The translations under genes were made by a program, and so were the position numbers. A stretch of DNA of 11,798 nucleotides from JADJPL01 sp040382095. Lineage in GTDB: Bacteria > Bacteroidota > Bacteroidia > Chitinophagales > Saprospiraceae. Numbering within the stretch: the stretch's first letter is position 1; each line of letters opens with the position of its first letter. The stretch spans positions 1-11,798 of the forward strand of contig JBEIGB010000110.1 in NCBI GenBank assembly GCA_040382095.1, written 5' to 3'. Shown here piece by piece: positions 6,531-11,798 of the stretch. Below the pieces are notes generated by a model. It was not told the origin of the DNA and did no database searches. It saw only the letters and a list, made by a program, of their open reading frames with translations.

Positions 6531-8078
6531 ATGCCCAAAAAACTACCACTCGGCTTACAGGATTTCCGCGGCATCATAGAGGATGGCTACAAGTATGTGG
6601 ATAAAACCCGTTATCTGCACACTTTGACCTCCACGGGCAAGTATTTTTTTCTTTCCCGCCCCCGGCGCTTCGGTAAATCCATTACAGTCTCAACCCTGCA
6701 TGAACTCTACAGTGGCAGCCGCGAACTGTTCCAGGGGCTTTGGATAGCGGATAAATGGGACTGGAACAAAAGGCATCCTGTCCTGCGCCTCTCACTCAAA
6801 GATGTGAACTTCGAGCAGCGCGGCCTCGAAGAACCGCTTGCCGAACGAATCCAGGAGGCGGGTTCCTGGCAGGGAATCGAACTCAAAGCACCTTCTGCCC
6901 GCGATAAGTTCCGGGAGCTCATTATCGCCCTTTCGGCCCGCGGTAAAGTGGTCGTCCTGGTGGACGAGTACGATGCGCCTATCGTCCACTACCTGGCGAA
7001 AGACCTCGAAACGGCCTACGCAAACCGCGAACTGCTCAAGGGTTTTTACAGCGTTCTCAAAGAACTGGACACGCTGCTGGAACTGGTCTTCCTCACCGGG
7101 GTGAGCAAATTCTCCAAAACGGGTATTTTCTCCGGTCTCAACAACCTGGTGGACTTGTCCATGCACCCGGCTTTTGCCACCATGCTGGGCTATACCCAGG
7201 AAGAACTGGAAGCCAATTTTTCGGAGGAAATCGAAGCCGCAGGGGCCGCACTGCAACTTTCCCGTACCCAATTACTGGATAAAATGCGGGAATGGTACAA
7301 TGGATATCGCTTCGAAGAGCATGCCCCAAGGGTGTATAACCCGGTTTCGGTCAACAATTTTTTCAGCCGGAATAAATTCGAAAACTTCTGGTTTGCCACC
7401 GGCACGCCTTCCTTCCTGGTCAACCTGCTGAAAAAAGAAGGTATTTTCGACCTCAACCTGCCGGCCATCAACCCCGGGGGCTTCGAAACTTTCGAGCTGG
7501 ACCGGCTCAAACCGGAGGCAATCCTTTTCCAGACAGGCTACCTCACCATCCAGGGCATGAACGAAGACGGCCTGATCCAGCTTGCCTACCCCAATAAGGA
7601 GGTGCGCGACTCCATGCTCGAAGTCCTCATCGAGGGCTTCCTTGCGGTGGACGTGGAGCGCTCGGCCTACCTGGTGATCCGCCTGCGCAACGCCTTTCGG
7701 GAAAACGATGTGGACAAGGCCATGGAGATCCTGCAAGGGGTATTTGCCAATGTGCCCTACTTTTTGCACGAGAAATACCCGGAAAAGTTTTTCCACGCTG
7801 CCATCCACCTGTTGTTTACGTACATGGGCATCCGCATCCACAGCGAGGCCTGTACCGCAGAGGGTAGGGTGGACAGCATGGTCGAGACCGATACGCATGT
7901 CTATATCCTGGAATACAAATTGGACAAAAGCCCCCGCGAGGCCATCGAGCAGATCCGGCGCAAGCGCTATTACCGTTCAGCCTGGCACCTGGGCAAGCCG
8001 GTCATCGCCGTGGGGGTGAAGTTCTCCAGCCAGACGAAGAATATCGAGGAGTGGGAGGTGGAAGCGGGGGACGGTTGA
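6531..8078 (+). CDS. AAA-ATPase-like protein with C-terminal PD-(D/E)XK nuclease domain
   Basis: A 515-residue protein of the AAA-ATPase-like family (PF09820) with a C-terminal PDDEXK_9 nuclease-like domain (PF08011). Such genes are found in many paralogous copies in Bacteroidota, and their role is not established. The N-terminus MPKKLPLGLQDFRGI and the YVDKT motif (22-26) are family hallmarks. A degenerate Walker A is RPRRFGKS (43-50) and Walker B is VVLVDEYD (141-148). The nuclease-like core has Asp448 (GRVD), then Glu461 and Lys463 in ILEYK, a D-X12-EXK arrangement, followed by the usual GVKFSSQTKNIEEW end. It looks intact and possibly active. The start ATG is supported by family alignment and by the duplicated remnant near the right edge. 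The last codons and stop are formed by the first unit of a heptamer array. Higher GC and richer codon use than the preceding gene are apparent by eye. Confidence 0.93.
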   Translation: MPKKLPLGLQDFRGIIEDGYKYVDKTRYLHTLTSTGKYFFLSRPRRFGKSITVSTLHELYSGSRELFQGLWIADKWDWNKRHPVLRLSLKDVNFEQRGLEEPLAERIQEAGSWQGIELKAPSARDKFRELIIALSARGKVVVLVDEYDAPIVHYLAKDLETAYANRELLKGFYSVLKELDTLLELVFLTGVSKFSKTGIFSGLNNLVDLSMHPAFATMLGYTQEELEANFSEEIEAAGAALQLSRTQLLDKMREWYNGYRFEEHAPRVYNPVSVNNFFSRNKFENFWFATGTPSFLVNLLKKEGIFDLNLPAINPGGFETFELDRLKPEAILFQTGYLTIQGMNEDGLIQLAYPNKEVRDSMLEVLIEGFLAVDVERSAYLVIRLRNAFRENDVDKAMEILQGVFANVPYFLHEKYPEKFFHAAIHLLFTYMGIRIHSEACTAEGRVDSMVETDTHVYILEYKLDKSPREAIEQIRRKRYYRSAWHLGKPVIAVGVKFSSQTKNIEEWEVEAGDG

Positions 8079-8167
8079 CGGGAGACGGGAGACGGTGGAC
8101 GGTTGACGGTGGACGGTTGACGGGAGACGGGAGGCGGGAGACGGGAGGCGGTTGATGGGGGACGGGA
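8070..8167. repeat. Heptamer tandem array, 14 units of GACGGNN
   Basis: Fourteen head-to-tail 7-bp units run without interruption: seven GACGGGA or near variants (two with GGCGG, one GATGGGG) mixed with GACGGTT and GACGGTG. Unit order from 8070 is TT, GA, GA, TG, TT, TG, TT, GA, GA, then GGCGGGA, GACGGGA, GGCGGTT, GATGGGG, GACGGGA. The first unit supplies the TGA stop of the ATPase gene. The mix of variants in alternating blocks suggests slippage or unequal exchange. Unit length is far too short for CRISPR. Confidence 0.95.
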
Positions 8168-8227
8168 GATTTATAATTTCTTTGAGGGCATTCGCCGCTA
8201 AAGAATATTTTTTTGAGACGGCTGTTC

Positions 8228-8317
8228 GAAAAGTATTTTGCCGCCTGCGGCGTCGGAATTAAATTTTTTTAAATGCTGATTTCATTGATTTTGCGAAGCA
8301 AAATCAATGAAATCAGC
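8228..8317. repeat. Composite palindromic element, copy 3 (partial) with 20-bp perfect hairpin
   Basis: The left part resembles copy 1: GAAAAGTATT followed by hairpin A (8240-8251, GCCGC/GCGGC). After an A/T-rich stretch comes a perfect palindrome with arms 8275-8294 and 8298-8317 (20 bp) and a GAA loop. The loop-proximal core TTTTGC-GAA-GCAAAA equals that of copy 1, but the outer 14 bp of stem (GCTGATTTCATTGA) are unrelated to copy 1. Hairpin B and the right outer arm are not recognisable. It lies between convergent genes, 23 bp past the phosphoesterase stop, and could end transcription from either side. Confidence 0.8.
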
Positions 8318-8339
8318 GTGGACAGTATCTTCAAAAAAT

Positions 8340-9113
8340 TCAATAAGCTTTGCGCAGCATATCGGCATAAGCATTTGGTAAAGGGCTATCCTCGATGGCC
8401 AGGGCGGCTTGTTCCACATCATATTCAAACCGGATAAATTCCACCATAATGCCATCTTTATCTGCTGTGCTGCCATGTTCAGGGATGGAAAGCATAACGT
8501 AACCTCCCCGGGGGTCCCCATCTTTGGGTTTGCCTACCGATCCGATGTTGATCGCGTGACGGAATAAGGGTTCAGCCTCTGTTCCGGAATTCAGGATTCG
8601 ATGGTACGGCTTATGGGTATGGCCAAAGCACAGGATATCCGCGCCGGCTTGTTCCATGATGCGGAGCAGACTTTTCTCGTCCCTGTCTTCAAAAAGGTAC
8701 TCGTTGATTTTCCTCGGACTGCCATGGACCAGCAGGAGGATGAGCGTATCCCGATTCAGTTGGAATTCCAGTCTGATGTGGGCAGGCAGCGTCCTGAGGT
8801 ACTTTCTTTCTTCAGGTCTGACAAGCTGGTTGGTGTAGGAAATGGAAATTTTACCCATATCCTTTTCTGTTTCTGTTTTGTAAGCACAGCCACAATCATC
8901 GCTCAAAAGCCCGATACCCTGATCGTAATTTCCCGCTATGGTAGGGATCCCCCTTTTTCTGATTTCGTTTATGACTTCATTCGGCCAGATGTTGTAGCCG
9001 ACCAAATCGCCCAGGCAATACACGGCATCTGGTTTGCGAACTTCTATATCTGCAAAAAAGGCTTCCAGTGCGGGAAGATTGGCGTGGATATCCGAAAATA
9101 AAGCAATTTTCAT
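8340..9113 (-). CDS. Metallophosphoesterase in arsenic operon
   Basis: A 257-residue calcineurin-like phosphoesterase of the YfcE/MJ0936 type (Metallophos_2), a cytoplasmic dinuclear-metal hydrolase. Metal ligands are visible in order: SDIHAN (Asp8, His10), GDLVGY (Asp36), GNYDQ (Asn62, the family GNHD block with Tyr for His), LLVHGSP (His130) and FGHTH (His165, His167), followed by NIGSVGKP. GNYD is common in this subfamily, so the site appears complete. No signal peptide or membrane segment. The start lies 12 bp after the acr3 stop, so it is very likely the last gene of the ars operon; this links it to arsenic stress by position only. The substrate is unknown. It is followed by a palindromic repeat that could act as terminator. 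Confidence 0.9.
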   Translation of the reverse strand: MKIALFSDIHANLPALEAFFADIEVRKPDAVYCLGDLVGYNIWPNEVINEIRKRGIPTIAGNYDQGIGLLSDDCGCAYKTETEKDMGKISISYTNQLVRPEERKYLRTLPAHIRLEFQLNRDTLILLLVHGSPRKINEYLFEDRDEKSLLRIMEQAGADILCFGHTHKPYHRILNSGTEAEPLFRHAINIGSVGKPKDGDPRGGYVMLSIPEHGSTADKDGIMVEFIRFEYDVEQAALAIEDSPLPNAYADMLRKAY

Positions 9114-9125
9114 GTTTCTTAAATA

Positions 9126-10202
9126 TTAAGCTGGTTTTGCCGGAGTATAGTATTTATTGCGGAGCCAAAAAGCAACATTCACCAGGGCAATCAATGCCGG
9201 GACTTCCACCAGCGGCCCAATAACCCCGGCAAATGCCTGTCCGCTGTTGATGCCAAATACGCCGATAGCTACCGCGATGGCCAGTTCAAAATTATTGCCG
9301 GCCGCTGTGAAGGCGATGGATGCATTCGTTGAATAATCCGCACCCATTTTTTTGGCAATAAAAAAGCTCGCCACAAACATAATGGCAAAATAAAGGACTA
9401 AAGGAACAGCGATTCGGATCACATCCAAAGGAATCTGTACAATCAGCCCTCCTTTCAAGCTAAACATCACGATGATGGTGAACAACAGCGCAATCAAGGT
9501 AATCGGAGATACGAACGGAATGAAACGATTTTGAAACCAGGTTTCCCCTTTGACTTCGAGGAGCAGATATCTCGTGAGGAAACCGGCAACAAACGGAACG
9601 CCGAGATACAGGGCAACACTTTCAGCGATTTGGCCAATCGTAATATCAACTACCGCACTTTCAAAGCCCAAAAGGGGAGGGAAGACGGTTATAAACAGAT
9701 AGGCATAAACACTGAACAATAATACCTGAAAAATACTGTTGAGGGCTACCAATCCCGCAGCATACTCCCTGCTGCCCTCAGCCAGCTCGTTCCATACAAT
9801 CACCATGGCGATACAGCGTGCCAGGCCTATTAAAATCAGGCCTGCCATGTATTCCGGATAGCCTTTCAGAAATACAATCGCGAGCATGAACATGAGTATT
9901 GGACCAACGATCCAGTTTAACAAAAGGGATACGCCTAAAATTTTAGTATTCCTGAATACGCCTTTTAGGTTTTCGTACCTTACTTTAGTGAAAGGAGGAT
10001 ACATCATCAGGATTAACCCGATGGCTAAGGGGATATTGGTAGTCCCGGAAGAAAAAGAATCAATAAAACTGGCAGAAGAAGGAATAAAATATCCAATTGA
10101 GATACCAATAGCCATAGCCGAAAATATCCAGAGGGTAAGGTATCTGTCCAGAAAACCCAGTTTTTTTCGTTCGTGCGCCGGGGCACAAGGTTTGGCTGAC
10201 AT
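9126..10202 (-). CDS. acr3: Arsenite efflux permease, ACR3 family
   Basis: A 358-residue inner-membrane protein with about ten hydrophobic segments, of the Acr3/BART superfamily, which expels arsenite using the proton gradient. The family-defining segment GLARCIAMVIVWNELA (127-142) carries Cys130, equivalent to the essential cysteine of TM4 in known Acr3 proteins. AAGNNFELAIAVAIG (300-314) carries the conserved acidic Glu306 of the late membrane segment. LILMMYPPFTKVRYE (63-77) is another hallmark. Length is normal. The short N-terminal tail MSAKPCAPAHERKK adds an extra cytoplasmic cysteine. It lies 12 bp after arsM and 12 bp before the phosphoesterase, so it is co-transcribed. It would export As(III) not methylated by ArsM. 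Confidence 0.97.
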   Translation of the reverse strand: MSAKPCAPAHERKKLGFLDRYLTLWIFSAMAIGISIGYFIPSSASFIDSFSSGTTNIPLAIGLILMMYPPFTKVRYENLKGVFRNTKILGVSLLLNWIVGPILMFMLAIVFLKGYPEYMAGLILIGLARCIAMVIVWNELAEGSREYAAGLVALNSIFQVLLFSVYAYLFITVFPPLLGFESAVVDITIGQIAESVALYLGVPFVAGFLTRYLLLEVKGETWFQNRFIPFVSPITLIALLFTIIVMFSLKGGLIVQIPLDVIRIAVPLVLYFAIMFVASFFIAKKMGADYSTNASIAFTAAGNNFELAIAVAIGVFGINSGQAFAGVIGPLVEVPALIALVNVAFWLRNKYYTPAKPA

Positions 10203-10214
10203 ATATCTGTGATT

Positions 10215-11057
10215 TTAGCAGCAACCAGTATTTTCAGAGCAATTGCCTTTAGCGGGTTTTTCCGCATATACCGTCACACTGAAAATCCCTGAATTCCCGG
10301 ATTTAAAATGCAATAATTCCTGCTCGTTGAGGTATTTGATCAGAATATCATCCGGAATTTGGATCGCTTTTTCTTTTTGCAGCGTTAGATTTACGAATCC
10401 ACAACCTGCAATGAACTCCAGATAGGTATCTTTCTGAATCGCGCCGGCTACACAACCTGCGTACATTTCAGCATCTTTTCGCAGCGCATCTGGCAATTCT
10501 CCGACCAAAACAACGTCAGAGATGCTGAAATGGCCCCCAGGCTTTAACACCCTGAATATTTCCTTGAATACATTTGGCTTATTTGGAACCAGGTTTAACA
10601 CGCAATTACTGATGATCACATCGGCAGTTGCTGCGCCCAGTGGCATATTTTCAATGTCGCCTTCCCTGAACTCCACATTATTGTAACCTAGTTTTTCTGC
10701 GTTATGTCTTGCCTTTTCGATCATAGCAGAAGTGAAATCAATACCAATCACTTTGCCTTCCGCTCCGGTTTCAGCCCTTGCGACGAAGCAGTCATTCCCG
10801 GCGCCACTCCCCAGATCTACCACCGTGTGCCCTGGCTTGATTTTGGCAAATTCGGTAGGTAAACCGCATCCTAGTCCCAGATCAGCATCGGGGTTATAAC
10901 CAGTCAAATCATGGTAATCATCGCTCATGATATTATAAATCTCAGTAGAACAGCCCCCGGCACCGCAGCAGGAAGATTGATTGGTCGCTTTATCCTGTAA
11001 AGCGATTTCACTGTATTTCTGTCGTACTAATTCTTTTAAAAGCTCCTCTGTTTGCAT
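10215..11057 (-). CDS. arsM: Arsenite S-adenosylmethionine methyltransferase
   Basis: A 280-residue SAM-dependent methyltransferase that adds methyl groups to As(III), giving methylated and eventually volatile arsenicals. The SAM-binding motif is VVDLGSGAGND (79-89) with the acidic GIDFT (105-109). Four cysteines sit where the As(III) ligands of characterised ArsM proteins are expected: Cys36, Cys64, Cys152 (ISNCVLN) and Cys202 (YAGCVAGA). The spacings 28 and 50 between the outer pairs equal those of the algal CmArsM enzyme. GYNPDADLGLGCGLPTEFA (53-71) is a family hallmark. Extra cysteines are Cys30-Cys31 near the N-terminus and a C-terminal NCSENTGCC tail. It stands after arsR with a 69-bp gap that holds a second ArsR-type operator, and 12 bp before acr3. 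Confidence 0.97.
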   Translation of the reverse strand: MQTEELLKELVRQKYSEIALQDKATNQSSCCGAGGCSTEIYNIMSDDYHDLTGYNPDADLGLGCGLPTEFAKIKPGHTVVDLGSGAGNDCFVARAETGAEGKVIGIDFTSAMIEKARHNAEKLGYNNVEFREGDIENMPLGAATADVIISNCVLNLVPNKPNVFKEIFRVLKPGGHFSISDVVLVGELPDALRKDAEMYAGCVAGAIQKDTYLEFIAGCGFVNLTLQKEKAIQIPDDILIKYLNEQELLHFKSGNSGIFSVTVYAEKPAKGNCSENTGCC

Positions 11058-11091
11058 GATTTTCAGTTTTTGAATGCTTGTTTTATAATTT

Positions 11092-11111
11092 AAATCGCAA
11101 TATGCCGATAA
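11092..11111. promoter_or_regulatory. Second ArsR-type operator, upstream of arsM
   Basis: AAATCGCAATATGCCGATAA matches the arsR-upstream palindrome at 16 of 20 positions, including ATCGCAATAT and CGATAA. It lies in the 69-bp gap between arsR and arsM, 35 bp before the arsM ATG. No convincing TAnnTTTG promoter box accompanies it, so it could be an internal promoter operator, a roadblock site, or a relic. Confidence 0.6.
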
Positions 11112-11126
11112 GACTGGGTAAATTTT

Positions 11127-11459
11127 TTAGCAACAATTGGAAGGGAAAATATGATTGCTTTCGAAAAGCGATACCATAGCCCGTTTTGCAGCCTCCCATT
11201 CCTTATTGTCAATGCAATAACAAACCCTGGCCCCTTCAATATCCCCTTTGATCAAACCCGCTTCTTTTAATTCTTTAAGATGCTGGGATACCGTGCTTTG
11301 CGAAAGCGGCAGCTCGTCCACAATATCGCCGCAGATACAAGCCTGTTTTTCGATCAACAGCCTCAAAATGGCAATTCGGGCCGGATGGGCCAGTGCTTTG
11401 GCATAATTCGCCATTTTATTGTCCTGTTCAGAAAATTCCCTTGATTTGCTGGCTCCCAT
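11127..11459 (-). CDS. arsR: ArsR/SmtB family As(III)-responsive repressor
   Basis: A 110-residue winged-helix repressor that would leave its operator when As(III) binds. The helix-turn-helix is DIVDELPLSQSTVSQHLKEL (45-64), preceded by the family phrase ALAHPARIAILRLL (22-35). The candidate metalloid site is Cys41 and Cys43 in QACICGDI, at the position of the alpha-3 ELCVCDL motif of the classical plasmid ArsR. Further cysteines are Cys80 and Cys82 and a terminal Cys109-Cys110 pair. The ATG at 11459 was kept because it lies 14 bp from a palindromic operator overlapping a promoter box; a later in-frame ATG (residue 16) is possible. It is the first gene of the minus-strand ars operon. Confidence 0.96.
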   Translation of the reverse strand: MGASKSREFSEQDNKMANYAKALAHPARIAILRLLIEKQACICGDIVDELPLSQSTVSQHLKELKEAGLIKGDIEGARVCYCIDNKEWEAAKRAMVSLFESNHIFPSNCC

Positions 11460-11473
11460 AAAAGACCATTAAT

Positions 11474-11495
11474 TTTATCGCAATATTACGATAAA
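11474..11495 (-). promoter_or_regulatory. ArsR operator overlapping the arsR promoter
   Basis: A 22-bp palindrome with one mismatched pair, core TTATCGCAATATTACGATAA (11475-11494). On the minus strand its centre reads TAATATTG (11488-11481), one base from the TAnnTTTG -7 box. TTG at 11511-11509 stands 20 nt upstream, the usual -33 distance. Repressor bound here would cover the -7 region. A near copy lies before arsM. Confidence 0.7.
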
Positions 11496-11587
11496 TATAT
11501 TATCCGGGCAATTTTTTTTAAAAAACTTCATTCGCGAGGACACAACAGATCCTGCCAGCGCACCTAAACACGCATTCAGACCTCGTT

Positions 11588-11686
11588 TTTTTCGTAGCTT
11601 TGCAACAACCCTGGTTTTTCATACCCAAAAAACTGCCACTCGGCTTACAGGATTTTCGCGGCATCCTGGAGGATGCCTACAAGTAG
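11588..11686 (+). pseudogene. 5' remnant of a second AAA-ATPase-like gene, with its promoter
   Basis: Sequence nearly identical to 6497-6595 resumes here: TTTTTTCGTA, a -7 box TAGCTTTG (11595-11602), GCAACAA, then codons equal to PKKLPLGLQDFRGI followed by LEDAYK. About 5 substitutions occur in the 62 aligned coding bases. The start codon is ATA (11621) instead of ATG, and similarity stops at about 11685, where an in-frame TAG (11684-11686) is formed. Only about 21 codons of a gene near 515 codons remain, so it cannot make the protein. Homology includes the promoter, so the unit that was copied is promoter plus gene. Confidence 0.9.
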
Positions 11687-11798
11687 TGTGCCGGGCATAC
11701 CATCACTCACAGAGGTGCGAAAGTAAAAAAAAAACCTTTCTAGTCCTTTGGGAGCCGATGTGACCGGAATCTCATAGTCAAAGGCAAGGGTGTCACCC
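11687..11798. other. Unidentified sequence after the remnant breakpoint
   Basis: The 112 bases to the right edge have no similarity to the ATPase gene. They begin at a small palindrome GTGTGCCGGGCATAC (11686-11700, 6 of 7 pairs) and contain a run of ten A. On the minus strand a frame is open from the edge to a TAA inside the remnant (about 11645), reading GDTLAFDYEIPVTSAPKGLE near the edge; I do not recognise it. The minus strand also has a poly-T followed by TACTTTCG, close to a -7 box. It may be the end of an inserted element or the neighbouring locus. The gap 11496-11587 before the remnant shows nothing beyond the arsR -33 element. Confidence 0.35.

Noticed and set aside
6792..7898. Minus-strand frames opposite the ATPase gene
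   Set aside because: They are shadows caused by high GC on the coding strand; no motifs, and the plus-strand protein is a full-length recognised family member.
8070..8167. CRISPR-like array
   Set aside because: Units are 7 bp, contiguous and without spacers; it is a simple tandem repeat.
6531..11686. Composite transposon bounded by the two ATPase-gene copies
   Set aside because: The copies are direct repeats but no transposase, terminal inverted repeats or target duplications were seen, so only recombination potential is claimed.

Overview
The window looks like a chromosomal segment of a Bacteroidota bacterium, possibly the Saprospiria group (inference). Supporting signs are promoters of the TTG-20 nt-TAnnTTTG type (best at 5652-5682), no clear Shine-Dalgarno sequences, an ATPase/PD-(D/E)XK protein of the multicopy AAA-ATPase-like family, and secreted proteins typical of the phylum.

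Left part (1-5563), all on the minus strand: a large secreted protein that runs off the left edge (start at 1538, open for 512 codons), a secreted CocE/NonD-type serine hydrolase, and a Tat/lipobox-carrying flavin amine oxidase. Each intergenic gap here holds a composite palindromic repeat (1577-1741 and 4047-4157). A third, partial member lies at 8228-8317. All three have the same orientation and lie just downstream of a minus-strand stop codon.

Middle part (5652-8167), plus strand: a gutted GIY-YIG/DUF4357 nuclease gene that keeps its promoter, its N-terminus and its C-terminus but has lost the body; a RibD-C/DHFR-fold reductase; and an intact AAA-ATPase-like/PD-(D/E)XK gene whose stop codon lies in the first unit of a 14-copy GACGGNN heptamer array.

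Right part (8340-11495), minus strand: a compact arsenic operon read arsR, arsM, acr3, metallophosphoesterase. The last three genes are separated by only 12 bp. ArsR would sense As(III), ArsM would methylate it and Acr3 would export it; the phosphoesterase is an unexplained fourth member. Two matching palindromic operators, before arsR and before arsM, suggest that ArsR controls the set at two points. No arsenate reductase gene is visible.

Far right (11588-11798): a promoter-bearing 5' remnant of a second AAA-ATPase-like gene, with an ATG-to-ATA start and an abrupt breakpoint, followed by 112 bp of unidentified sequence. The most unusual material is the composite palindrome family, in particular its two long central hairpins, whose stems differ in sequence but share a loop-proximal core.
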